Position numbers and translations under genes: made by a program. This document shows positions 17,701 to 26,206 of a DNA stretch of 64,000 bases, piece after piece. The DNA is taken from positions 930,001-994,000 of the forward strand of contig NZ_JBHSCZ010000001.1 in assembly GCF_042651465.1 (NCBI RefSeq), read 5' to 3'. The notes beneath the pieces were generated by a model, which was given only the letters and a program-made list of their open reading frames with translations, had not been told where the DNA came from and did no database searches. Within the stretch, counting starts at the first letter, position 1; each line of letters opens with the position of its first letter. The stretch is from Ferruginibacter yonginensis. GTDB taxonomy: Bacteria > Bacteroidota > Bacteroidia > Chitinophagales > Chitinophagaceae.

Positions 17701-19124
17701 AAAGATTGTTTGTTGTTATTTGCGACTGCAATATAATAAATAGGGATACCAACTAAAACAATTCCTAAACCCCAACCTGCATAAATAGGTTTATAATAAA
17801 TGAGCAAGGCACAAAAACTAATCGCCATTATAATGTAAAGGGCTGGTAATATTGGGTAGCCAAAGGCTTTGTAGGGACGCTCCATATCGGGCCTTTTTTT
17901 ACGTAAAATAAAAATACCGGCAATGGTTAATGCGTAAAAAAGTACCACCACAAAAGAAATCATATCTAACAAATCGCCGTACTTGCCACTCAAACATAAT
18001 ACACTAGCTACCACACACTGAATCCACAAAGCAAATTCAGGTACATCATTTTTATTAAGCGTACCTGTTTTTTTGAAAAACAAGCCATCTTTAGCCATCG
18101 TATAATATACCCTTGCACCAGCTAAAATCAACCCATTATTACAACCAAAAGTTGAAATCATAATCATAACAGCAATTACGTACGTACCTACATCGCCAAA
18201 AATGGCTTTACTGGCACTCACCGCAACCCTATCTTGTGGCGCACTAGCAATATCTTGCAATGGTAACACACTAATATACATTATATTGGCAGCCACATAA
18301 ATTAAGGTAACAATGAGGGTTCCAAAAAATAAACTTAACCCGATATTACGTTGTGGGTTGCGTACTTCACCAGCTATAAAGGTTACGTTGTTCCAAGCAT
18401 CGCTACTAAATATGGAGCCCACCATGGAGGCTGCAATGGCACCCAACACGGCACTACCTGCAACGCCACCTAATACAGTACCATCTGCACCACGGTTTAC
18501 CATTTCCCAAGGATTTTGCCAGTTGGCATTCCAAATACTTGATTTTGCAGCTAATAATAATCCGAAAATAATAAGTCCGAATAAAGAAAGCAATTTCACC
18601 ACAGTAAAAGTAGTTTGTATCATTTTACCACTTTTAATACCGTTGGTGTTTATCCAAGTAAGTAATACAATTAATAATATAGATACTATTTGGGCGGTAT
18701 AAATGTTGAGCCCCAATATTTGAAATAGGATATTGTTATCGTTTAACTCTAACGCAGGTATAAAATACCCGGCAAATTTTGAAAACGCAACTCCTACAGC
18801 AGCAATAGTGGCAGTTTGTATAACTGCAAAAAAACTCCAGCCGTATAAAAAGCCCGCCAAAGGGTTGAAGGCTTCTTTGAGGTAAACGTATTGTCCGCCA
18901 GCTTTAGGAAACATGGCACTTAATTCACCATAACTTAAGGCAGCGGTAAGTGTCATAAAACCTGTTAATAACCAAACAGCTATTAACCAACCAGCACTGC
19001 CCACGTTACGGGTAATATCTGCACTTACAATAAAAATACCAGAGCCAATCATAGAGCCCGCTACAATCATGGTAGCATCTAACAAGCCAAGAGATGGCTT
19101 AAAAGCAGGAGTGGTTTCGGTCAT
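17697..19124 (-). CDS. APC-superfamily amino acid permease
   Basis: A 475-aa integral membrane protein with about twelve hydrophobic helices. The first helix carries the substrate-binding glycine motif MIVAGSMIGSGIFIVSADI characteristic of LAT- and basic-amino-acid-type APC transporters; later segments include AFNPLAGFLYGWSFF, SSDAWNNVTFIAGEVRNPQRNIGLSL and a short polar C-terminus. It would import or exchange amino acids across the inner membrane; the exact substrate is not readable. It is the first gene of the run with rfaE1, the isoaspartyl peptidase and ispD, and overlaps rfaE1 by four bases. Confidence 0.92.
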   Translation of the reverse strand: MTETTPAFKPSLGLLDATMIVAGSMIGSGIFIVSADITRNVGSAGWLIAVWLLTGFMTLTAALSYGELSAMFPKAGGQYVYLKEAFNPLAGFLYGWSFFAVIQTATIAAVGVAFSKFAGYFIPALELNDNNILFQILGLNIYTAQIVSILLIVLLTWINTNGIKSGKMIQTTFTVVKLLSLFGLIIFGLLLAAKSSIWNANWQNPWEMVNRGADGTVLGGVAGSAVLGAIAASMVGSIFSSDAWNNVTFIAGEVRNPQRNIGLSLFFGTLIVTLIYVAANIMYISVLPLQDIASAPQDRVAVSASKAIFGDVGTYVIAVMIMISTFGCNNGLILAGARVYYTMAKDGLFFKKTGTLNKNDVPEFALWIQCVVASVLCLSGKYGDLLDMISFVVVLFYALTIAGIFILRKKRPDMERPYKAFGYPILPALYIIMAISFCALLIYYKPIYAGWGLGIVLVGIPIYYIAVANNNKQSL

Positions 19125-19200
19125 ATTTATATTTTAGTAGCAATATAATACCAAATAAATTGAAAACCATGTGTTGCCCAACTGATATACATTGGTTTAT

Positions 19201-19240
19201 AAAAAAACTCCGATAAATTTTTATTTATCGGAGTTTTTTT
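19201..19240. terminator. Bidirectional terminator between OmpH/Skp gene and permease
   Basis: A 12-bp stem (AACTCCGATAAA/TTTATCGGAGTT, 19206-19217 and 19224-19235) with a 6-base loop is flanked by A6 on the left and T7 on the right. It ends the minus-strand Skp-like transcript, separating it from the permease operon. Confidence 0.9.
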
Positions 19241-19257
19241 ATGAGTAGGTTTTAATA

Positions 19258-19860
19258 CTATTTCTTTTCTTTTAAAACATCGTTCATACCTGCTACAACT
19301 TCATTGGTGATGTTTAAGGTAGTGTCTTTATACAGCATATAATCAAACCCAGTACCAATGGTTAAAATGTATTGGTACTTTTTATCTTTATTGTATTCAG
19401 CCAAAAAATCTTTCAAGCGTTTTTGAATATCATCCATAAACTGATACGATTTATCACTTAATTTTTGAGTTGCAGCTTGTTTACGCTCATCAATTTGTTG
19501 TTGTTGTTGGTATAACTCATTTTGAAACTTTTCAGCCTCTTGTTGGGTAATAGCATTACCTTTTTTTAAGAATTCATTTTTACGATTTTCAAGCCCTCTG
19601 TAACCATTTTGCCATTCACTTTCAATACCTCTTTGCTCAGCTTCTAACTGTTGCCTCCGTGATTTTATAAATCCAATTCGTTCATTTAATGAATCTAACT
19701 CTACAAAAGCAATGTTTCTTGATGTCAAACCATTGTTATTCGTAGGTGCATTAACAACTTTACTTGGTGTTGTATCACTTTTACCGCCAAATACTTTTAT
19801 ATATAAAAATACCACTGCTACCAATAACACCACATTTAAACCAATAGAAAGTTGCTTCAT
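19258..19860 (-). CDS. OmpH/Skp-family periplasmic chaperone-like protein
   Basis: A protein of about 200 aa with an N-terminal hydrophobic anchor (MKQLSIGLNVVLLVAVVFLYIKV), then a Ser/Thr/Asn linker, the OmpH start motif RNIAFVELDSLNERI, and a long charged coiled coil rich in Q, E, K and R (SRRQQLEAEQRGIESEW to QQQIDERKQAATQKLSDK) followed by a conserved beta-like end (YQYILTIGTGFDYMLYKDT). Skp trimers hold unfolded outer-membrane proteins in the periplasm. The start is placed at 19860 because an upstream in-frame ATG at 19902 would put a polar 14-residue leader before the anchor. The usual bamA/ompH pairing is absent, so this is a solo copy. Confidence 0.85.
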   Translation of the reverse strand: MKQLSIGLNVVLLVAVVFLYIKVFGGKSDTTPSKVVNAPTNNNGLTSRNIAFVELDSLNERIGFIKSRRQQLEAEQRGIESEWQNGYRGLENRKNEFLKKGNAITQQEAEKFQNELYQQQQQIDERKQAATQKLSDKSYQFMDDIQKRLKDFLAEYNKDKKYQYILTIGTGFDYMLYKDTTLNITNEVVAGMNDVLKEKK

Positions 19861-20081
19861 TTTTTTTAATTTATAAGGCTGCAATATAATACAAACAAGC
19901 ATTACAGCTCACATACACTTACTTTTTTTATGATTGTATTAACCCAATAAAAACCATATTATAAAGCATCAAATCATCATATATAACAACGCCCCCTTTT
20001 TTACCCAAATGTTATAAAAAATAAAAAACAGTCATTACATGCAACCTTTGGCTTTTATAAGCGTCTAATTTAAAACTTACA

Positions 20082-20990
20082 ATGATGCAAACAACATATA
20101 TAAACAGTAAATACCTCACAAAACCCTTAATGGTATTGCTTTTAATGAGCATTAGCACTATGCCATTATTTGCACAACGCAATTTTAACCGTTCTCAAAA
20201 AAGTGATAATAATACTTTTAAAAGAAACAATACACCGAGTAATGATGCCTCAAACAAACGATTTGCGTATAAGCGGTACAATGAAAACACTGCAACTAAT
20301 AGGAATGGTAATAATGCTGCGGCAATTAATAATAACAGCAGGCTGAATAACAATAATGCCAACCGTTTCAACAATTATCGCCGCTCAAATAACAGCAGCA
20401 TCAATAATACGGTAGTAAACAATAATACAAGCAACAGTTTCTATCGTGGAAATAGCCGCAGGGTGGTCATTAACAATACAACTGTAAATGTGTACAACAG
20501 CCCCGGAAACTATGCTAGGTACAATCTTCCAGTTTATAGAGCAGGTAACCCCAATTGGCGTTATGGGTACTTGCCTCGTCGCAACACTTATTACAGCAGT
20601 TTGCCTGCAAATTATGTGAGCATCAATTTTGGTGGTGGCATTTTTCGGTATTACAACGGCATTTATTATAGACCTTACAATAATTATTTCACCGTAATTG
20701 CACCACCAATTGGCATTAGAATTAGGGTGTTACCAATTGGTTATCGTCGCATATATGTACGCAATTATCCTTATTATTATTTTAATGGTACTTATTACGA
20801 TTATGACCAGCCAGCCAATGAGTATGCAGTAGTGGCACCGCCAGTAGGTGCCATTGTAGAGAGCTTACCTGATGGGTTTGAAACCGTTACCATTGATGGT
20901 GAAACTTATTACACAGCTGATGGTGCACAATACAAACCTGTAGTGCAGGATAATGGTGAAATTTGGTATGAAGTCATTAAGACGAACTAA
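20082..20990 (+). CDS. Exported Asn-rich protein with DUF6515-like C-terminus
   Basis: A 302-aa protein. The first 30 residues are an extended signal peptide (KPLMVLLLMSISTMPLFAQ). Residues 35-155 are extremely rich in Asn, Arg and Ser with repeated NNN tracts, suggesting a disordered or adhesive region. The C-terminal half has two related segments, APPIGIRIRVLPIGYRRIYV..YYYFNGTYYDYD and APPVGAIVESLPDGFETVTIDGETYYTADGAQYKPV, which match the pattern of DUF6515-type proteins of unknown function. It stands alone with its own terminator. A second ATG (20085) is equally possible as start. No enzymatic role is evident. Confidence 0.75.
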   Translation: MMQTTYINSKYLTKPLMVLLLMSISTMPLFAQRNFNRSQKSDNNTFKRNNTPSNDASNKRFAYKRYNENTATNRNGNNAAAINNNSRLNNNNANRFNNYRRSNNSSINNTVVNNNTSNSFYRGNSRRVVINNTTVNVYNSPGNYARYNLPVYRAGNPNWRYGYLPRRNTYYSSLPANYVSINFGGGIFRYYNGIYYRPYNNYFTVIAPPIGIRIRVLPIGYRRIYVRNYPYYYFNGTYYDYDQPANEYAVVAPPVGAIVESLPDGFETVTIDGETYYTADGAQYKPVVQDNGEIWYEVIKTN

Positions 20991-21008
20991 TATAAAAACC
21001 ATGCTATT

Positions 21009-21045
21009 AAAAAAGCCCCTTACCAGTTTTGGTGAGGGGCTTTTT
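21009..21045 (+). terminator. Terminator of the Asn-rich protein gene
   Basis: A 10-bp stem (GCCCCTTACC/GGTGAGGGGC, 21015-21024 and 21031-21040) with a 6-base loop and a T5 tail. The one non-Watson-Crick position is a G-U pair only in plus-strand RNA, which fits termination of the gene ending at 20990. Confidence 0.9.
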
Positions 21046-21054
21046 ACATGCGTA

Positions 21055-21150
21055 CATATGGCGGCTGTAGTTCCGGCTATTCGCTGTACCTCCGCTGCTG
21101 AAGCCGCTTCGGTGCCGCTACTATCCGGCAGCCTTTCATTAGAATAGCTT
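21055..21150. repeat. GC-rich imperfect palindromic intergenic element
   Basis: About 95 bp, much more GC-rich than its surroundings, with inverted-looking ends: GGCTGTAGTTCCGGCTATTC on the left and CTATCCGGCAGCC on the right. The TCCGGCTATnCGCTG pattern resembles a dispersed palindromic element I know from other Bacteroidota intergenic regions. It has no ORF. Only one copy is evident in this window. Confidence 0.4.
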
Positions 21151-21204
21151 TTTTGAACAAGTCAATAACATCTACCATTCAAATATTACTAACTCACCAT
21201 TTCT

Positions 21205-21330
21205 AATTCATCATTCTTAATTAATCATTCATAATTCTTAATTCCCAATTCATCATTCTCAATTCCCAATTCATCATTCATAATTCCTAATTCATCATTC
21301 ATATTTCCTAATTCATCATTCATAATTATT
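21205..21330. repeat. Heptanucleotide tandem repeat array, 18 units
   Basis: Eighteen consecutive 7-bp units of the type (A/C)ATTCNN, arranged mainly as a 21-bp higher-order repeat AATTCAT-CATTCAT-AATTCCT. The array ends one base before the stop codon of the M4 peptidase. A second array of the same heptamer lies at 46994-47056. Confidence 0.85.
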
Positions 21331-21331
21331 C

Positions 21332-24300
21332 CTACTCCTTCAAAAACTTCGTTGTTTGCACCAATCCCTTTACGTTAGTTATTTTAACCACATACATCCC
21401 TGCCGCTAAAGCTCTCGTATTGATAGTGATTTTTCCATTAATGATTGTTGGTCTGTAACGCATTATTTCTTTACCAGCAAAATCGTACACCACTACATTT
21501 TGTAAGTTGTCAATATTATCTAAGTAAATATGCATTATATCTTTTACAGGGTTAGGCACTACGGCAATACCACTTTTTGCTCCAGCAACAACGGTTACAA
21601 TCGGTGAAAATTTCGATTGCCCATCTACATCTATAGATTGTAATCTGTAATAATGAATGCCGTTACTCAATTGTTTATCTACATAACTATAGGTAGCTCC
21701 GCTTCCATTTACACCTAGTGCAGGGGTATTATAAATAGTATTGAACTGTAAGCCATTATTACTTTTTTGTAATGCAAACGAAGCACTGTTAATTTCGGCA
21801 CTGGTTTGCCATTTTAATAATGCATCATTTTGTTGTTTTGTACCCGTAAATGATAATAATTGAACGGGCAATACTGTCAAATTATCAAACATAACAAATT
21901 GCGAAAACCCTGTAAAAGTAGCTGTGTATGCAATATAACCTGTAGTGGCCGTTTGATCGTTAATGCTAGTAGGAGCCACAACCGTACTGTTGGTGTTATT
22001 GATTACATCGGTATTAATATTTACACCATCAGCTACTTTTAAAAATACCAAGTTGCTTTTATTAGCACCCCAAATGGCAATTTCAGCAGCCGTTAAATAA
22101 ACGGTAAGTTGGTACGTGGCTGTTGGATTAGCAACCGCAGGTGTTACTTGTACAATTTTTTGTGATCTAAAATAGTTGGTGCCATTTACTGTAAACGATG
22201 TTTTGGCGTTACCCACCGCTGTTACATTAGCGGTAACACAACCTACATCAACACTAGCATTTTTTATACTACATACCAATTCACTATCAGTAGTACTATA
22301 TATAAATACTTCACTGCCTGATGGTACATATTCTGATTTACCCTGACCAGCACTTGCTTCTACCTGTGTTTTAGTAACCACCCTTGTTCCGGTTAACAAT
22401 ACATCATCAATACTAAATGGCGGATTAGTACCTACTAAATTATCATTCACCCATTCAAAACCTAAACGGAAAGAAGTGTTACTAAATATTGAATCAGGTA
22501 ATGAAATGGAATAACTTGTTGTGTTGGTTTTACTCAAAAATAAATCTGGCAAATATTTGAATGTACCGCCATTAATTGAATAAATAATATTGCCATAATC
22601 ATAAAAACCGTTAGCATCTTGCTCACCCAAGCATTTGTAATTAAAGCTAAACTGTGCATTTTTCAAATTAGTACCATCTATACTTGGCGTTATCAAATAA
22701 GCATCTGATGCTACCGAATTTGTATAAGCCAATGGCTTTGTGGTAATATTATTGGTAATATAAGCTCCCTGACCAGTACCTACTGTACCCAAACTACCCA
22801 CCGTCCACACATTCGTACCGCCAGAAAATAAACCACTCGTCCACCCTGTTGGTAAAGTACCACCTGCAGTTCCAAAGTTTTCATTGATCAATGTAACAGC
22901 AGTGTTTGATGATGTACCAAACGATAGTGCAACATCATTATCTACTATCGTAATAGTATTAGTTTGGTTACTTGCACCTGCAACAGCATTACCACCATTG
23001 GCATTAATGGTATAACCCAAAACAATATTTTCATTACCCTCTACAATGGCATCGTCATAAATAGTAACTGTAACATTTTGTGTGCTGTTGGTATTTGCAG
23101 GGAATGTTATACTTGCCGGACTAATATCAAAATCTTTACCTACCAATGCAGTACTACCTGTGGTTGTAAAAGTAACAGTGGTATTTTGCGTAGCGTTCGC
23201 ATCTAACCGCAACGCAACGCTAATAGTTTTACTAGGTTTACAAGTATTGCTGGCAACAGCTTCTGTAACAGTAGTGGTTGCATTCATAAAATGAACCGCA
23301 GGTGTACAAGTAGCGCTATAAACAGCGCCCACACCTACGGCATACCAAGCGTTGGTAGTAGCAATTACTTCTGGTGAACATGCACCATACAATGTAGTTG
23401 CAGCAGTAATTGAAGCGGTTCTTGCGGTAGCATGTGTGGCACTAGCTGTTAACAAAGTTTCAGTGAGGTAGGCAATTTTTTCAGACTTACTAAACCCTAC
23501 GCCAGTAACATTATAAACATTGCTATTATCATTGGTGCCTGTTTCGCCAACTGTAAGTACATAAAACCATTTATTTAATACCCCACTATTGGTGTGCACA
23601 CCACCATTATCGGCAGCTCCTGTAGCCCACAGCGTACCAAGGTATGTATCGGGCTGTCCTTGAGCATTCGGGTTTTTCATATCTCTCAACGCTAATCTGT
23701 TCGTGCCTTTGATCCAACCGGGAGTAATTTGTTCGCCAATTAAAAAAGGTTCATAAACAGCAGCAGTGGGGTCCACCCTATTTTCTAAACAAGCCGCCCA
23801 AATATCACTAAACCCTTCATTCATAGCACCTGATTCATTTTGATACGTAAGGTTAGATGTGTACGAACAAATAGCATGACCAATTTCGTGAGCACATACA
23901 TCTAAACTAGTTAAAGGTTTAAAACCTGTAGTACCACTGGGTGGCACATTACTACCATCTCCATAAGTCATAAACAGTCCGTTCCAATAGGCATTATCAA
24001 AAGCATTGGCAAAATGCACATAACTAATTATTTTGCCACCGGCATTATCATAACTGTTTCTATTATGTACATCTCTCCAATAATTATACACTTCGGTAGC
24101 ACCCCAATGGGCATCTAATGCAGCATTATCTTTGTTAGTATTATTAAACTCAGCGGTGGTCCATGCATTGTTAGCATCAGTAAAATCAACCGCTGCACCG
24201 TAGTTAGTACCTTTTTGCATATTGTACGTATCAATACCAAACATATTACCGTACGAACTTCTTAACCTGTATAAAGTGCCATTAAAATCAGTGGTAATAC

Positions 24301-25048
24301 TTTTATTTCCGCTATAACGAGTATCAGCGGTACCATTCGCATTAACATGTTTAATGATGTCATCTTTAACCAAAACGGTACCATCTAAGGCATCAATATA
24401 AATATTGGTTCTGCTAATTGGTTCGCTAGCATACACATCAAAATGATAAGCCAAACGAATGCCTTTGGCATGAAACATATCATTGACCAATACCAATGTA
24501 GGTGTTGGTTTTTCTGTGCTTATGAGGTCACCCATATTTTTTTCTTGCCACATATAACGCTGTGCCCCAATGTTGGCAACCGCTTGTTGCAAAGCAGCAT
24601 CAGCCGTAAGCAAAGGCGTATTGGCTACGCTATTTTTTATAGCAGCTACTGATGCATTTACAAAACTGATATTACCATGATCAATTAAAAAAACAATGGT
24701 ACTGCCCGTTACTTTTAATTGATGATACAATTGTTGGTAACGAATAACCTGTACATCGTTATTAATAACAGTGCTATTCACAAAACTATAATCGCCATAA
24801 TTGGTAAAATAACGAGCCAACACTGCATTTACATCTTTTTGCTTGTAAACAGCTTGTTGGGTTTTAAATTGAATAGTTTGTACAGTTTTAAAAACAGGAT
24901 CCAGCTCGTAAGCATCCACCGCAACATCATCCTTCAATAATTTTTCTAAAGGGCTTAATCTTGTTTCTTTTAAAAGTGTATTTTGTGCAAATACAGGTAA
25001 ACTCACTGTAATGCATACAGCTGTTAGTAGTTGGTAAAAATATTTCAT
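21332..25048 (-). CDS. M4 (thermolysin-like) metallopeptidase with Calx-beta and type IX sorting domain
   Basis: A 1238-aa secreted protease. Residues 1-21 are a signal peptide; about 50-230 is the FTP/PepSY-type propeptide (ending YIDALDGTVLVKDD). The M4 catalytic domain follows, with H387-E388-I-G-H391 and third ligand E411 in NEGFSDI, the thermolysin spacing of 20 between H and E. About 600-720 is a Calx-beta domain (VGKDFDISPASITFPANT, YDDAIVEGNENI); then comes a jelly-roll-like adhesion domain and finally a type A C-terminal sorting domain (VVPNPVKDIMHIYL ... AAGMYVVKIT ... KFLKE). The last domain directs export by the type IX system and surface attachment, so it should act outside the cell on proteins. 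Confidence 0.95.
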   Translation of the reverse strand: MKYFYQLLTAVCITVSLPVFAQNTLLKETRLSPLEKLLKDDVAVDAYELDPVFKTVQTIQFKTQQAVYKQKDVNAVLARYFTNYGDYSFVNSTVINNDVQVIRYQQLYHQLKVTGSTIVFLIDHGNISFVNASVAAIKNSVANTPLLTADAALQQAVANIGAQRYMWQEKNMGDLISTEKPTPTLVLVNDMFHAKGIRLAYHFDVYASEPISRTNIYIDALDGTVLVKDDIIKHVNANGTADTRYSGNKSITTDFNGTLYRLRSSYGNMFGIDTYNMQKGTNYGAAVDFTDANNAWTTAEFNNTNKDNAALDAHWGATEVYNYWRDVHNRNSYDNAGGKIISYVHFANAFDNAYWNGLFMTYGDGSNVPPSGTTGFKPLTSLDVCAHEIGHAICSYTSNLTYQNESGAMNEGFSDIWAACLENRVDPTAAVYEPFLIGEQITPGWIKGTNRLALRDMKNPNAQGQPDTYLGTLWATGAADNGGVHTNSGVLNKWFYVLTVGETGTNDNSNVYNVTGVGFSKSEKIAYLTETLLTASATHATARTASITAATTLYGACSPEVIATTNAWYAVGVGAVYSATCTPAVHFMNATTTVTEAVASNTCKPSKTISVALRLDANATQNTTVTFTTTGSTALVGKDFDISPASITFPANTNSTQNVTVTIYDDAIVEGNENIVLGYTINANGGNAVAGASNQTNTITIVDNDVALSFGTSSNTAVTLINENFGTAGGTLPTGWTSGLFSGGTNVWTVGSLGTVGTGQGAYITNNITTKPLAYTNSVASDAYLITPSIDGTNLKNAQFSFNYKCLGEQDANGFYDYGNIIYSINGGTFKYLPDLFLSKTNTTSYSISLPDSIFSNTSFRLGFEWVNDNLVGTNPPFSIDDVLLTGTRVVTKTQVEASAGQGKSEYVPSGSEVFIYSTTDSELVCSIKNASVDVGCVTANVTAVGNAKTSFTVNGTNYFRSQKIVQVTPAVANPTATYQLTVYLTAAEIAIWGANKSNLVFLKVADGVNINTDVINNTNSTVVAPTSINDQTATTGYIAYTATFTGFSQFVMFDNLTVLPVQLLSFTGTKQQNDALLKWQTSAEINSASFALQKSNNGLQFNTIYNTPALGVNGSGATYSYVDKQLSNGIHYYRLQSIDVDGQSKFSPIVTVVAGAKSGIAVVPNPVKDIMHIYLDNIDNLQNVVVYDFAGKEIMRYRPTIINGKITINTRALAAGMYVVKITNVKGLVQTTKFLKE

Positions 25049-25252
25049 GTAATTGACTGTTATATGAAATAAAATTACAATAAAAAATGCAACTTAGTAT
25101 ACCATAAACATGGTACTGGTTAGGTATTGGATTATTGATAGTTTCAATATTTTATATTTAGATTGAAATAATTGCAGCAATAGGCTTAGAACCGCTTCGC
25201 TTACACTTTAGATAGTGGGGACCTTTGACCTTGAACCAATATATGAAAGTAA

Positions 25253-25349
25253 NNNNNNNNNNNNNNNNNNNNNNNNNNNNNNNNNNNNNNNNNNNNNNNN
25301 NNNNNNNNNNNNNNNNNNNNNNNNNNNNNNNNNNNNNNNNNNNNNNNNN
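25253..25349. other. Assembly gap (97 Ns)
   Basis: Undetermined sequence. It lies in a repeat-rich stretch and interrupts whatever reading frame feeds the ORF fragment to its right. The 204 bases between 25049 and 25252 hold no convincing gene; they include a degenerate CCGCTTCGCTTA motif like the loops of the hairpins at 25497-25926. Confidence 0.95.
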
Positions 25350-25493
25350 GTTGATTCGTTTTGTGATGATTCAGAAATTGCAAACTATCACACTGATGAT
25401 CAATTTACCGATATAGATGAAAATGAATTGAGAGAAATTGCAAAGATTGCTCTTCAACAACTTTTGGAGTTGAACAATAAATATTATGATTAA
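25350..25493 (+). CDS. C-terminal fragment of a small acidic protein, 5' end lost in assembly gap
   Basis: Forty-seven codons follow the gap and end in TAA, with an acidic, plausibly helical sequence (DDSEIANYHTDD, DENELREIAKIALQQLL). The composition looks protein-like rather than random AT-rich translation. Its start lies in or before the Ns. Being next to a toxin/immunity pair it could be the tail of another immunity-type protein, but nothing in the sequence proves that. Confidence 0.4.
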   Translation, partial: VDSFCDDSEIANYHTDDQFTDIDENELREIAKIALQQLLELNNKYYD

Positions 25494-25968
25494 CTGATTA
25501 TCCTTAGCTACGCTTTGCTTAATTCTAAGTTTAATAAAGGATAATTTATGCTTTTTATTGAACATATATAGTGACGCTTCGCTCAACACTATGGATAGTT
25601 AGGAAAAAGTTTACTTTTCTAAAAAGTAAAAAACTTTTTTAACCTTCGACATGTATAATGCTAAAATCTCGAAGAGCAGGGGGTAATTACTCACATTTAT
25701 TAACTATCCGTAGTGACCCATCGCTTAACACTACGGATAGTGGAGGTTTCGGTTAGTGAGGTCTCCTACCGATAATATAAATTTGAAGTTAAATATTTAC
25801 AGATTAAAATCTGCAATATTAGGCTTCGAGATGCGCTACGCTAACATCTCGAAGAGCGGATTAAATATTTACAGATAAAAATCTGTAGTATCAGGCCTCG
25901 AGATGCGCTACGCTAACATCTCGAAGAGCTGAGTGTCTGCATATCTGCTCCGTTAGAGGAAAGAAAGT
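25494..25968. repeat. Cluster of stem-loops with variable stems and shared loop end
   Basis: This 475-bp gene-free stretch holds at least six inverted repeats. Arms are 25497-25505/25537-25545, 25568-25573/25587-25592, 25644-25652/25666-25674, 25703-25715/25729-25741 (perfect, 13 bp), 25824-25833/25845-25854 (perfect, 10 bp) and 25896-25905/25917-25926. Stem sequences differ, but the loops all contain GCTTAA, GCTCAA or GCTAA near their 3' end, usually after CGCT or ACGCT. A further A/T-rich inverted repeat lies at 25604-25639. No ORF is convincing. Confidence 0.8.
25789..25932. repeat. 72-bp direct tandem duplication
   Basis: Two adjacent 72-bp copies (25789-25860 and 25861-25932) differ at only a few positions. 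Each starts TTAAATATTTACAGAT and contains the CTTCGAGATG...CATCTCGAAG hairpin with loop CGCTACGCTAA. In copy two the single stem change is a G-U pair only in minus-strand RNA. Confidence 0.9.
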
Positions 25969-26205
25969 TTACTTCGCTTTCAATTTTATTAATTCATCAA
26001 TAAGCGATGGCAAAACATTTCTTGCCATCGCTATGAAATCTTGATCTATTGCGGAAAGGTTTATAAATTCAATGTCATAATTTTTCTCCCCTGTTTGAAT
26101 AAAATTTGACCCACTAATATGGTCTCTTCCTTCAACAAATGATTTCCACGGACCTGGTGTAACTTTTGATAAAATATTTAATATTTCTTCTATTTCTATT
26201 AACAT
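25969..26205 (-). CDS. Small protein, probable immunity partner of the RHS C-terminal module
   Basis: A 78-aa acidic, soluble protein (MLIEIEEILNIL ... VTPGPWKSFVEGRDHI ... DQDFIAMARNVLPSLIDELIKLK). The TPGPW-x-x-x-VEGRDH and DxDFIAxAR pattern recurs, to my knowledge, in small proteins found beside toxin-type genes, but no function is established that I can name. The start at 26205 is preferred over the in-frame ATG at 26226 because it begins one base after the RHS stop codon (26207-26209), as expected for a coupled toxin-immunity pair. No signal peptide: it would protect in the cytoplasm. The immunity role is inferred from position and size. Confidence 0.65.
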   Translation of the reverse strand: MLIEIEEILNILSKVTPGPWKSFVEGRDHISGSNFIQTGEKNYDIEFINLSAIDQDFIAMARNVLPSLIDELIKLKAK

Positions 26206-26206
26206 A

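Noticed and set aside
21205..21330. CRISPR-like or coding repeat
   Set aside because: The unit is only 7 bp (21-bp higher order), contains no spacers and lies outside any ORF with a start.
25604..25639. Terminator of the ORF fragment after the gap
   Set aside because: The inverted repeat is almost wholly A/T and lies about 110 bases past the stop inside the hairpin cluster, so a specific role cannot be supported.
25494..25932. CRISPR array
   Set aside because: Repeats are palindromes of differing stem sequence with no constant repeat-spacer spacing, and no cas genes are nearby.
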